Origin: Acidimicrobiales bacterium
GTDB taxonomy: Bacteria; Actinomycetota; Acidimicrobiia; Acidimicrobiales; Acidimicrobilacustridaceae
Direction: 5' to 3'
Assembly (NCBI GenBank): GCA_025455885.1
Contig: JALOLR010000010.1
Coordinates: 1 to 64,000 of the forward strand
DNA: 64,000 nucleotides
The number at the start of each line of letters is the position of its first letter. Positions within the stretch are counted from its first letter, which is position 1. The notes under the pieces are model-generated. The model was not told the origin of the DNA, did no database searches, and saw nothing but the letters and a program-made list of their open reading frames with translations. This document shows, piece after piece, positions 15,722 to 23,819 of the stretch. The position numbers and the translations under genes are program-made.

Positions 15722-18268
15722 GTGCTGCGTGTCACCTTGCGGGGGCTCATCGCCCACAAGCTGCGGCTGGCCACGACGGCGCTGGCCATCCTCCTCGGGG
15801 TGGCGTTCATGTCCGGCACGCTCGTGCTCACCGCCACCATCGGGGCCACCTTCGACGGGCTCTACGCCGACATCAACGCCGGCACCGACGTCCAGGTGCG
15901 CTCCGCCGAGGTGGTCGACACCGAGTTCGGTGAGCAGCGCGGCACGCTCGACGAGGGGATCGTCGCCGAGGTGGCGGCCGTCGACGGCGTCCGGACCGCC
16001 TCACCGGACGTCACCGGCTACGCCCAGTTCGTCGACAAGGACGGCCGAGCCATCGGGAACCCGAACCAGGGCGCGCCGACCCTCGGCTTCAACTGGATCG
16101 AGGATCCCGAGCTGAGCCCGCTGAACCTCGCCGCCGGCCGACCCCCGGAGGGGGACGGCGAGGTCGTGATGGACAAGGGCACGGCCGACGCCAACGGCTT
16201 CGAGGTCGGCGACGAGGTCACGGTCCTCTCGGCCTCGGGATCCGAGGCGTTCACCGTGGTCGGCACCACCCGCTTCGGGAAGGTCGACAGCCCCCTCGGG
16301 GCCACGCTCGCCGTGTTCGACCTCCCGACGGCACAACGGGTCGTCGGGCTCCCCGGGAGGCTCTCGGCGGTCTCGGTGATCGCCGAGGAGGGGGTCGGCC
16401 CCGACGACCTCGCCGCCCGGCTCGACGCGGCCCTCCCCGAGACGGCGCAGGCCATCACCGGCGCCGAGCTCACCGAGGAGCAACAGACCCAGACCCGTCA
16501 GGCTCTCGGGTTCTTCAACACGTTCCTGCTGGTGTTCGCGCTCATCGCCCTGTTCGTCGGCTCGTTCATCATCTACAACACCTTCTCGATCATCGTCGCG
16601 CAGCGCACCCGCGAGATGGCCCTGCTGCGGGCCATCGGGGCGGGTCGCCGCCAGGTGCTCGGATCGGTCATGGTCGAGGCCCTCGTCACGGGCGTGCTCG
16701 CCTCGGCGCTCGGCGTGGTCGCCGGTCTCGGGGTCGCCGTCGTGCTGCGCAACCTGTTCGCCCTGCTCGGCATCGACATCCCCGCCACCGGGCTCACCAT
16801 CGAGCCGAGCGCGGTCGTGATCCCCCTGGTCGTCGGCGTGGTGATCACCCTCGCGTCGGCCTACTTCCCGGCCCGCAAGGCGTCCCGGGTGCCGCCCATC
16901 GCCGCCATGCGTGACGTGGCGATCGACGAGTCGGGCCGGTCCCTCACCCGGATGCTGGCCGGTGTGGCGATCCTCACGCTCGGGATCGTCATGGTGGCCG
17001 GCGGTCTGTGGGCCGACATCGACAACGCCGTCGCGCTCGTCGGGCTCGGAGCGGCCGTCACCTTCCTCGGCGTCGCCGTCCTCGGCCCCGTGCTCGCCCG
17101 TCCGCTGGCCGGGGCGCTCGCCTCCCCCCTGCCCCGCCTGAGGGGCATCGCCGGTCGGCTGGCCCGTGAGAACGCCATGCGCAACCCCAAGCGCACCTCG
17201 GCCACCGCCGCCGCGCTGATGATCGGGGTCGGGCTCGTCGGCTTCATCACCATCGTGGCGGCGTCGGCGTCGACCTCGATCCGGGGGACGGTCGACGAGG
17301 GCTTCCTCGGCGACCTCGTCGTGCAGAGCAACGCCGGGATCGGCGGCGGGCTCCCCCCGACGGTGGCCTCCGGGATCGCCGCCCTCCCCGAGGTGGCGGT
17401 CGTCTCGTCCGAGCGCATCGGCCCGGCGCTCGTCGACGGCTCGGGTACCCTGCTCTACGCCGTCGACGCGTCCACGTTCGTCCAGATCGGCGACCTGCAG
17501 GTCTCCGCGGGCGACCTCACGGCCCTCGACGAGCCGGGCACCATCGCCGTCTACCAGGGCACGGCCGACGAAAAGGGCCTGGCCCTGGGCGACACCGTCC
17601 CGGTCGTCTATCCGGCCACCGGGGCCCAGGAGCTCGAGGTCGTGGCGTTCTTCGACGAGCAGCAGATCCTCGGCGAGTACGCCACCGGGCTCGCCACGTT
17701 CGAGGCCAACAACGACGTCCAGCTCGACACCTTCGTGTACCTACAGCTGGCGCCGGGCGTGTCGCTCGACGAGGGCCGGGCGGCGGTGGCCGCCGTCACC
17801 GATCCCTTCCCGAACGCCGACCTCCAGGACAAGACCGAGTTCGCGGACTCGATCGTCGGACAGATCAACCAGCTCCTGAACCTCGTCTACGTGCTGTTGC
17901 TCCTGGCGGTGGTCATCGCGCTCATCGGGATCGCCAACACCCTCGCCCTGTCCATCTTCGAGCGCACCCGGGAGCTCGGCCTGCTGCGGGCGGTGGGGAT
18001 GACCCGCAGGCAGCTCCGGTCGGCGGTGCGCTGGGAGTCGGTGATCATCGCCGTGATGGGCACCGTGCTCGGCCTCGTGATCGGAGCCTTCTTCGGGTGG
18101 GCCCTCGTCACGTCGTTGCGCAGCGAGGGCTTCACCGACCTCACCTTCCCGGTCGTCCAGCTCGTCGTCGTGGTGGTGATGGCCGCCGCCGCCGGGGTGC
18201 TGGCGGCCGTGCCCCCAGCGCGTCGGGCGGCCCGCCTCGACGTGCTGCGGGCCATCTCCACGGAGTGA
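15722..18268 (+). CDS. FtsX/MacB-type ABC transporter permease, double domain
   Basis: An 848-residue membrane protein with two FtsX-like permease halves. The N-terminal membrane anchor RLATTALAILLGVAFMSGTLVLTATIGATF is followed by a large outside domain. A three-helix FtsX block spans about residues 265-395 (TREMALLRAIGAGRRQVL). A second anchor and outside domain follow, then a C-terminal FtsX block ending in TRELGLLRAVGMTRRQLRSAVRWE. Both TRE-LLRA(V/I)G coupling helices expected to touch an ATPase are present. No ATP-binding gene lies beside it, which is unusual for this class. The export substrate (lipoprotein, peptide or lipid) is unknown. GTG 15722 starts at the conserved RVTLRGLIAHKLR. 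Confidence 0.85.
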   Translation: MLRVTLRGLIAHKLRLATTALAILLGVAFMSGTLVLTATIGATFDGLYADINAGTDVQVRSAEVVDTEFGEQRGTLDEGIVAEVAAVDGVRTASPDVTGYAQFVDKDGRAIGNPNQGAPTLGFNWIEDPELSPLNLAAGRPPEGDGEVVMDKGTADANGFEVGDEVTVLSASGSEAFTVVGTTRFGKVDSPLGATLAVFDLPTAQRVVGLPGRLSAVSVIAEEGVGPDDLAARLDAALPETAQAITGAELTEEQQTQTRQALGFFNTFLLVFALIALFVGSFIIYNTFSIIVAQRTREMALLRAIGAGRRQVLGSVMVEALVTGVLASALGVVAGLGVAVVLRNLFALLGIDIPATGLTIEPSAVVIPLVVGVVITLASAYFPARKASRVPPIAAMRDVAIDESGRSLTRMLAGVAILTLGIVMVAGGLWADIDNAVALVGLGAAVTFLGVAVLGPVLARPLAGALASPLPRLRGIAGRLARENAMRNPKRTSATAAALMIGVGLVGFITIVAASASTSIRGTVDEGFLGDLVVQSNAGIGGGLPPTVASGIAALPEVAVVSSERIGPALVDGSGTLLYAVDASTFVQIGDLQVSAGDLTALDEPGTIAVYQGTADEKGLALGDTVPVVYPATGAQELEVVAFFDEQQILGEYATGLATFEANNDVQLDTFVYLQLAPGVSLDEGRAAVAAVTDPFPNADLQDKTEFADSIVGQINQLLNLVYVLLLLAVVIALIGIANTLALSIFERTRELGLLRAVGMTRRQLRSAVRWESVIIAVMGTVLGLVIGAFFGWALVTSLRSEGFTDLTFPVVQLVVVVVMAAAAGVLAAVPPARRAARLDVLRAISTE

Positions 18269-18293
18269 CGGGCGGCCGGCGACCGGTGGGGGG

Positions 18294-19196
18294 TCAGCCC
18301 CTGCCCAGGACCGTGTCGACGATCTTCGAGATCTCGCCGCTCGAGTCCTCGGGGACGATGTAGCCGGTCTCGTCGCGGATCTCGTCCCAGTGCTCGGCGA
18401 TGTCCTCGGCCGTGAGCTGCGGGTTGTAGTACCCCGGGGTCAGCCCGACGAAGAACCGGCTGATGATGCCGCCCGCCGCGGAGTAGACCTCGCCGCTCAC
18501 CTCGCAGGCTTCCGATGCGAGGTACGCGACCAGCGGGCTCACCAGCCTGGGGTCGAGCGCCTCGCCGGCCGCACCGAACATCTCCTCGGTCATCCGGGTC
18601 TTGGCGACCGGGGCGATGGCGTTGACCTTGATGTTCGCCTTGCGCCCCTCGATGGCCAGCACCCGCGTGAAGCCGACGAGGCCCATCTTCGCCGCCCCGT
18701 AGTTGGCCTGGCCGAAGTTGCCGAGGATCCCCGAGTTCGACGACGTCGACACCACCCGCCCGTAGCCCTTCTCGCGCATGATCAGCCAGGCGGGCTGGGT
18801 GACGTGGAAGGCGCCCAGCAGGTGCACCTGGATCACGGGCTCGAGCAGTTCGGGGGTGAGGTTGTGGAAGGACTTGTCGCGCAGGATCCCCGCGTTGTTG
18901 ACCACGATGTCGACCGTGCCGAACGCGTCGAGGGCGGTCTGCACGACGGCCTTGCCCCCGTCGGCGGTGGCCACGGAGTTGGTGTCGGCGACGGCTTCGC
19001 CGCCGAGGGCGACGATCTCCTCGACCACCTTCTGGGCGGGGCCGACGTCGCCGCCCTCGCCGGACACCGAGCCGCCGAGGTCGTTCACCACGATGCGGGC
19101 GCCGCGGCGGGCCAGCTCGAGGGCGTGCTCGCGCCCGAGGCCGCCGCCCGCCCCGGTGATGATGGCGACCCTTCCGTCGAAGCCGATGTCGGCCAT
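18294..19196 (-). CDS. SDR-family 3-hydroxyacyl-CoA dehydrogenase-like protein
   Basis: A 300-residue short-chain dehydrogenase resembling the dehydrogenase part of the peroxisomal multifunctional enzyme 2 / 17beta-HSD4 group (RREHALELARRGA-type start, VVNDLGGSVSGEG). The cofactor motif TGAGGGLG is at 14-21, NNAG at 100-103, and catalytic Ser153, Tyr166 and Lys170 in YGAAK. The extended C-terminus (SGEVYSAAGGIISRFFVGLTPGYYN) also fits that group. The role is probably beta-oxidation or steroid side-chain oxidation with NAD(P). ATG 19196 has AGGAGG 9 nt upstream and a promoter beyond. It converges with the permease gene. Confidence 0.85.
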   Translation of the reverse strand: MADIGFDGRVAIITGAGGGLGREHALELARRGARIVVNDLGGSVSGEGGDVGPAQKVVEEIVALGGEAVADTNSVATADGGKAVVQTALDAFGTVDIVVNNAGILRDKSFHNLTPELLEPVIQVHLLGAFHVTQPAWLIMREKGYGRVVSTSSNSGILGNFGQANYGAAKMGLVGFTRVLAIEGRKANIKVNAIAPVAKTRMTEEMFGAAGEALDPRLVSPLVAYLASEACEVSGEVYSAAGGIISRFFVGLTPGYYNPQLTAEDIAEHWDEIRDETGYIVPEDSSGEISKIVDTVLGRG

Positions 19197-19248
19197 GTGT
19201 GGTGTCCTCCTGGGCGCCCGTGCGGGCCCGTGGTCGTTCGAGGCCACG

Positions 19249-19278
19249 ACAGTACCGAGGTCCCGTGGCCCCGCCCAA
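19249..19278 (-). promoter_or_regulatory. Candidate promoter of SDR gene
   Basis: -10 TACTGT (19249-19254) and -35 TTGGGC (19273-19278) are separated by 18 bp on the minus strand. The leader carries AGGAGG at 19206-19211, so this gene, unlike many neighbours, looks leadered. Confidence 0.4.
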
Positions 19279-19324
19279 CGGACAGGGGGCTCCCGTCGTC
19301 TTCGTCGGAGGCCTCCCCGACCGG

Positions 19325-19330
19325 TAACGT
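19325..19330 (+). promoter_or_regulatory. Candidate -10 element of 107-residue protein gene
   Basis: TAACGT would start a transcript near 19337. The leader then holds GGAG, 7 nt before the ATG at 19380. An in-frame GTG at 19335 is the alternative start. Confidence 0.35.
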
Positions 19331-19379
19331 CGCCGTGTCCCCCGTCCCGCCCGGACGGGGCCCCACCCCGGAGCGCCCC

Positions 19380-19703
19380 ATGGTCCCGTCGATCAGCACC
19401 GAACAGGTCTTCCGCCGCCACCAGAAGGTGGTCGCCGTCGCCGACCTGCCGGGCGTCCCGGCCGGCACGCCCGGGAGGGTGTACTACGTCGCCGGCGTCA
19501 CGTGGATCCGCTACCACGTCCTCTTCGAGAACGGCATGGAGCTGTCGAGCCTCGATGCCGCCCAGCTCGCCGACCTGAAGGACTGGAAGGCCGACGCCGC
19601 GGCACGCGCCCGTGAGGCCCAGCAGGCCGAGTGGGAGGCCCAGCGCCGCGAGCGTCGCGAGGCCGCGCTGGCCGACCTCGCCGACGGCCCGGCGGGGCAC
19701 TGA
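19380..19703 (+). CDS. Conserved hypothetical protein, small beta-rich domain plus basic/acidic helix
   Basis: A 107-residue protein with no family I can name. Residues about 8-60 (RHQKVVAVADLPGVPAGTPGRVYYVAGVTWIRYHVLFENG) read as a small beta-barrel. The remainder (AAQLADLKDWKADAAARAREAQQAEWEAQ) is a charged helix, probably coiled coil. There is no signal peptide or membrane segment. ATG 19380 has GGAG at good spacing. It precedes the LLM gene by 65 bp on the same strand and may be co-transcribed with it. Confidence 0.7.
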   Translation: MVPSISTEQVFRRHQKVVAVADLPGVPAGTPGRVYYVAGVTWIRYHVLFENGMELSSLDAAQLADLKDWKADAAARAREAQQAEWEAQRRERREAALADLADGPAGH

Positions 19704-19768
19704 CCGCACCGACTCGACGTCGCGACCGCCACCGGCCCACGGCCGGGGTCGCAGGACAGGGGGACACC

Positions 19769-20800
19769 GTGAAGCTGGGCATGCAGATCGACTACGCCGG
19801 AGGGTTCAAGGCCTCCGCCGAGCGGGTGTCGACCTACGAGAAGGCGGGTCTCGACATCGCCTGGGTGGCCGAGGCCTACGGCTTCGACGGACCGAGCTTC
19901 ATGGGGTACCTCGCGGCGACCACCGACACCATCACCATCGGCGCCGGCATCCTGCCGATCTACACGCGCACCCCGACGTTGATGGCCATGACCGCCGCAG
20001 GCATCGACGCCTTGTCCGACGGTCGCTTCATCCTCGGGCTGGGCGCCTCCGGACCGCAGGTGATCGAGGGGTTCCACGGCGTGAAGTACGACGCGCCCCT
20101 GGGGCGCACCCGGGAGATGATCGACATCTGCCGGTCGGTCTGGCGGCGTGACCGGGTCACCTACGAGGGACGCCACTATCGGCTCCCGCTCCCGCCCGGG
20201 GAGGGGACCGGGCTCGGCAAGCCCCTCAAGATCATCGCCCACCCCGTCCGCGAGCGGATCCCGATCTGGGTGGCGTCGCTCGGCCCCCGCAACGTGGCCA
20301 TGACCGCCGAGAAGGCCGACGGCTGGCTGCCCATCTTCTTCGTCCCCGAGCGGGCCCGGGAGGTGTGGGGCGACGACCTCGACGCCGGCGCCGCCCGTCG
20401 CGAACCGGACCTCGGTCCGCTCGAGATCGCCGCCGGGGGCGTGGTGGCGATCGGGGAGGACGCCGGCCCCACCGTCGAGATGACCCGACCCATGGTGGCG
20501 CTCTACGTCGGCGGCATGGGCGCCAGGGGCCGCAACTTCTACAACGACCTCATGTGCCGGTACGGCTACGAGGCGGAGGCCGCCGAGATCCAGGACCTCT
20601 ACCTCGACGGTCGGAAGGACGAGGCCGCCGCGAAGGTCCCCGCCGACTTCCTCGAGCTCACCAACCTCTGCGGGCCCGAGGGCTTCGTCAAGGAGCGCCT
20701 GGCCGCCTACGCCGAGGCCGGGGTGACCGTCCTCAACATCGTCCCCGTCGGCCCCGACCCCCTCGCGATCATCGAGAAGATCAGGGAGTGGACGGCCTGA
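19769..20800 (+). CDS. LLM-class (probably F420-dependent) oxidoreductase
   Basis: A 343-residue luciferase-like TIM-barrel enzyme. VKLGMQIDYAGGFKASAERV, WVAEAYGFDGPSFMGYLAA, TIGAGILPIYTRTPTLMAMTAAGID and RFILGLGASGPQVIEGFHG match F420-type LLM enzymes of actinobacteria, of the style annotated Rv3520c-like (tentative). GTG 19769 has AGGGGG at 6-10 nt. It converges with the nitronate monooxygenase-like gene 18 bp away. The substrate is unknown. It differs clearly from the two LLM genes at 2390 and 6731, so they are not recent duplicates. Confidence 0.87.
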   Translation: MKLGMQIDYAGGFKASAERVSTYEKAGLDIAWVAEAYGFDGPSFMGYLAATTDTITIGAGILPIYTRTPTLMAMTAAGIDALSDGRFILGLGASGPQVIEGFHGVKYDAPLGRTREMIDICRSVWRRDRVTYEGRHYRLPLPPGEGTGLGKPLKIIAHPVRERIPIWVASLGPRNVAMTAEKADGWLPIFFVPERAREVWGDDLDAGAARREPDLGPLEIAAGGVVAIGEDAGPTVEMTRPMVALYVGGMGARGRNFYNDLMCRYGYEAEAAEIQDLYLDGRKDEAAAKVPADFLELTNLCGPEGFVKERLAAYAEAGVTVLNIVPVGPDPLAIIEKIREWTA

Positions 20801-20818
20801 CCCCGGGCTGAGTCCCGT

Positions 20819-21781
20819 TCAGCGCAGCGAGGCGACCCGGTCGAGGACGGCTTCGGCCTCGGCGACGAACCTGCGCACGACGTCGCCGGCCGGCTCGATC
20901 CCGTCGATGCCGCCGACGGCCTGGCCGGCGGGCCAGAACTCGATGTCGGGATCGACCTCGGTGTCGGGACCGAGGCCGAGGTGGTTGGCGCCGTCGCCCA
21001 TGGACTTCACGAACTGCGCCGGGAACGGGTCGGCCCGTCCGCCGGCGTCCTCGAAGGCCTGGGTGTAGGCGTTGCGGTTCACCCGGCAGGTCTTGCCGGT
21101 GTAGGCGCGTGTGACGACCGTGTCGTCCTCGGCCATGGCCACGAGGCGCTCCTTGTACCCGGGGGTGCCCCACGCCTCGGGCGTGGCGATGAACCGGGTC
21201 CCCACCCACACCCCGGCCGCACCGAGGGTGAGGGCAGCGGCGAGCCCCCGCCCGTCGAAGAGACCGCCTGCGGCGACCACCGGCACCCGACCCTCGACGG
21301 CGTCGACGACCTGGGGGACCAACGCCATGGTGGCCACCGTCCCGGTGTGGCCGCCCGCCTCCGTGCCCTGGGCGATCACCAGGTCGCAGCCCGCGGCGAC
21401 GGCGGCCACGGCGTGGCGGACCTTCCCGCACATCGACGCGATGAGGATGTTGTTGTCGTGGCACAGCCGGACGACGTCGCGGGGCACGCCCAGCCCGGCC
21501 ACGAAGACCCGTCCGCCGTGGTCGATGATGGCCTGCACCTGGGCGGGCATGTCGCCGGGCATGGCCGTCAGGAGGTCGACGCCGAACGGCTTGGCGGTGA
21601 GCCCTCGCACCAGCTCCATCTCGGCGATCATCCGTTCGGTGCTCATCGTCGAGGCACCCATGCACCCGAAGCCCCCGGCCTCGCTCACCGCCGCCACCAG
21701 CGCGTGGTAGCTGACCCCGCCCATGCCGGCGAGCATCACCGGGTGCTCGATCTCGAGGACGTCGGTCAGTGCGGTGTGCAT
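20819..21781 (-). CDS. Nitronate monooxygenase / NPD-like flavoprotein
   Basis: A 320-residue FMN protein of the 2-nitropropane dioxygenase-like TIM-barrel family. HPVMLAGMGGVSYHALVAAVSEAGGFGCMGAS is the conserved N-terminal segment. IAQGTEAGGHTG contains the GxEAGGH flavin-site motif with its conserved His, and VPVVAAGGLFDGRGLAAALTLGAAGVWVGTRF is the phosphate-binding part. Family members oxidise nitronates or act as enoyl reductases. The ATG at 21781 is preferred over the start five codons upstream. The real substrate is not evident. Confidence 0.85.
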   Translation of the reverse strand: MHTALTDVLEIEHPVMLAGMGGVSYHALVAAVSEAGGFGCMGASTMSTERMIAEMELVRGLTAKPFGVDLLTAMPGDMPAQVQAIIDHGGRVFVAGLGVPRDVVRLCHDNNILIASMCGKVRHAVAAVAAGCDLVIAQGTEAGGHTGTVATMALVPQVVDAVEGRVPVVAAGGLFDGRGLAAALTLGAAGVWVGTRFIATPEAWGTPGYKERLVAMAEDDTVVTRAYTGKTCRVNRNAYTQAFEDAGGRADPFPAQFVKSMGDGANHLGLGPDTEVDPDIEFWPAGQAVGGIDGIEPAGDVVRRFVAEAEAVLDRVASLR

Positions 21782-21835
21782 GGCGGTAGCCCACACCCTC
21801 GGGTCCGGTCGGTCAAGCAGCCGCGCCGCGACGGG

Positions 21836-21851
21836 CGCCCCTGTGGGGGCG
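21836..21851 (-). terminator. Hairpin after acidic membrane protein gene
   Basis: Perfect 6-bp stem CGCCCC/GGGGCG with loop TGTG, 36 nt past the stop at 21887 in the direction of transcription. It has no T-tract. Confidence 0.4.
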
Positions 21852-21886
21852 GGCGAGCTCCGGATGCCCGCCGCCCGCCGACCGGA

Positions 21887-22768
21887 TCACTCGTAGTCGC
21901 GGAGGCGGGCCTCGACCTTGGCCAGCAGGCGGGCCAGCTCGGAGCCGGCGGCCGGGGCGGGGCGGTCGTCGACGGTGGGCAGCGCAGTCGCCGCGCTGGC
22001 CTCGAGGATGTCGTCCGCGGTGTGGATGTGCTCCTCCACCGGGTGCACCGGACCGGACCAGTCGATCAGTCCGTTGCCGTTGCGGGACACGCCGGCCGTC
22101 GCGAAGCTGAGCGTCTCGGCGTGGGTGCTCTCGTGGATCTCGACCGGCGCCGCCACTGGCCCTTCGGCGACGCCGCCCAGGGAGCCGTCGTGGCCGGGCG
22201 CGTCGTCCGGCGTCGCCCAGTCGTCACCGACGACCGCCGGGCCCGACTCGGGGGGCTCGTCGTGACGGGCGGCCTCGTCGGCCCGGTCCCCGTCGTCGCC
22301 GAAGGTCAGCTCCACGACCTCGCCGGGCGTGCCCTCGTCCACGGTGGACTCGTCGGGCAGAGGGCCCTGACCCCACTCGGCGGGGACGGACCAGTCGATC
22401 GGCGCATCCCCGGCGTCGGCCAGGGCGCTGTCGGTGAGCCCCTCGAAGCCGTCGGCGGCGTCGGCCACGGCAGGGCTGGCGAAGACCGAGGGATCGATGA
22501 CGAGGCGCCCCGACCGGGCCGGGGTGGGCACCCACCCGCCGAGGTCCTCGTCCGTGACGGCGGCCTCGCCCAGCGTCTCGACCCAGTCGGCGCTCGCAGC
22601 CTTCTCCTGACGGGCGGCCTGGAAGCGCAGGACGACCAGCGCGACCACCACGAGGACCAGCAACACCACTGCACCTGCGAGCAGACCCGCCGCGGCGGCT
22701 GCGACGGTGGCGACGGCCACGGCCACGACCACCGCTGCCGCAATCAGGTACTTGGTGAGCTTCGCCAC
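21887..22768 (-). CDS. Acidic membrane-anchored protein with repeated IDWS motif, unknown
   Basis: A 293-residue protein of no recognised family. Residues 7-48 are almost entirely Ala/Val/Leu and form one long or two short membrane helices. Residues 50-290 are acidic and low in order-promoting residues. Two similar strings stand out: PIDWSVPAEW (IDWS at 124-127) and LIDWSGPVHP (IDWS at 235-238), possible binding motifs. The C-terminus SELARLLAKVEARLRDYE (276-293) is a likely short coiled coil. GTG 22768 has GGGAGGT about 9 nt upstream. The gene follows the DUF983 gene by 51 bp on the same strand. Confidence 0.75.
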   Translation of the reverse strand: MAKLTKYLIAAAVVVAVAVATVAAAAAGLLAGAVVLLVLVVVALVVLRFQAARQEKAASADWVETLGEAAVTDEDLGGWVPTPARSGRLVIDPSVFASPAVADAADGFEGLTDSALADAGDAPIDWSVPAEWGQGPLPDESTVDEGTPGEVVELTFGDDGDRADEAARHDEPPESGPAVVGDDWATPDDAPGHDGSLGGVAEGPVAAPVEIHESTHAETLSFATAGVSRNGNGLIDWSGPVHPVEEHIHTADDILEASAATALPTVDDRPAPAAGSELARLLAKVEARLRDYE

Positions 22769-22819
22769 GATGGCCCGACCTCCCGGAACGCGTGTCCGGC
22801 CTCGCCAGACTCCTGGCAG

Positions 22820-23287
22820 TTATCGGCGCGATCGCGGCGGAGGTGGAGTGGATTCTGTGGAAACGCCCCCGAAGCCCTCGCGGACCTCGCCGGGCTCGAG
22901 CGGGCGGAGCATGAGGTCGATGGCGAGCCAGATGGTCTTCGAGAACGGGAGGAAGGCCAGCGGCACGATCGCCGCAGTGGCCACGCCGGCCAGCACGAGG
23001 CCGAGCCCGGGGGGGTCCGGCCAGGTCACGAAGAACCCACCGAGGAGCACCAGGAGCAGCGCACCGAAGCTGACGATCGTGTTGATCCCGATGTCGCCGG
23101 TCCAGTGGCCCTCGATCCGGTTGAACCGCAGACCGCATCGGGGGCAGCGGTCGAGCATCCGGAACCACCGGCGGAACAGCCGGCCGCGTCCGCACACCCC
23201 GCAGCGCTTCGTGCACCCTCTCAGGAAGGTGCGGGCGAGGTGCTCGGTCGGGTCCCCGGCACCGCCCCGTGCGGCTGTGCGGCTCAC
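22820..23287 (-). CDS. DUF983 membrane protein (copy 1)
   Basis: A 155-residue DUF983 protein of unknown function. A four-Cys zinc-ribbon-like segment (C29, C32, C48, C51) includes CPRCGLRFNR and is followed by GHW. Two membrane helices lie at about 69-89 and 95-115, followed by FLPFSKTIWLAIDLMLRPL. GTG 23287 lies 7 bp after the Nudix stop, so it is the last gene of the DUF2332-Nudix-DUF983 operon. A paralogue lies 1.7 kb away on the opposite strand (25033-25512). Confidence 0.85.
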   Translation of the reverse strand: MSRTAARGGAGDPTEHLARTFLRGCTKRCGVCGRGRLFRRWFRMLDRCPRCGLRFNRIEGHWTGDIGINTIVSFGALLLVLLGGFFVTWPDPPGLGLVLAGVATAAIVPLAFLPFSKTIWLAIDLMLRPLEPGEVREGFGGVSTESTPPPPRSRR

Positions 23288-23294
23288 CTGCGGA

Positions 23295-23819
23295 TCACGA
23301 TCGGTCGAACGGTCCGGGGCCGGAGTGCGTGATGTCGAGCGGCTCGTGCGGGAGGCGGCCGGCCACGAGGTCCGGCAGGAACTCCCGAAGGCGCACGGGC
23401 AGCACGGTGTCGTCGCTGGCCAGGAGCTCGTCGAGCTCCCACCACCGTGGCCCGGAGAAGGCCATGGCCTCGAACGCCTCGAGGCCTCCGGGGCGCAGCC
23501 GGGTCAGGTCGACCCCGTCGCACCAGCCGACGTGGACGTGTTCGTGCTGGTCGAAGCGCCAGCCGGCGAAGGTGAAGCGCGCATGCTGGGTCCACACGCA
23601 CGGCCCGATCTCGACGTCGCTGATCCCGGTCTCCTCGAACAGCTCACGACGGGCGGCGTCGGCGGAGTCCTCGGCGCCGTCGATGCCCCCGCCGGGGATC
23701 TCCCACCACGACCCCTTGCCGGCGTCGGCGGGATCGCGGGCGGACAGCAGCAGCACCCGCGCTGCTTCGTCGAGCAGCACGACCCGCGCCGCTCGCCGAC
23801 GGAGGACGAAATCGCTCAT
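23295..23819 (-). CDS. Nudix hydrolase
   Basis: A 174-residue Nudix protein. The Nudix box is complete in GGGIDGAEDSADAARRELFEETGI, following the G-x5-E-x7-REUxEExGU pattern, so metal binding and hydrolysis of a nucleoside diphosphate derivative are expected. The substrate cannot be told. ATG 23819 overlaps the TGA of the DUF2332 gene (ATGA). The DUF983 gene follows after 7 bp. The C-terminal tail (LPHEPLDITHSGPGPFDRS) is outside the fold. Confidence 0.9.
   Translation of the reverse strand: MSDFVLRRRAARVVLLDEAARVLLLSARDPADAGKGSWWEIPGGGIDGAEDSADAARRELFEETGISDVEIGPCVWTQHARFTFAGWRFDQHEHVHVGWCDGVDLTRLRPGGLEAFEAMAFSGPRWWELDELLASDDTVLPVRLREFLPDLVAGRLPHEPLDITHSGPGPFDRS

Noticed and set aside
2390-20800. 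Three LLM oxidoreductases as a tandem duplication or biosynthetic cluster
   Set aside because: The three sequences differ widely and lie in separate transcription units with unrelated neighbours. Large LLM families are normal in actinobacteria.
20981-23332. 783-codon plus-strand open frame
   Set aside because: It spans three real minus-strand genes with good starts, so it cannot be a single genuine protein.
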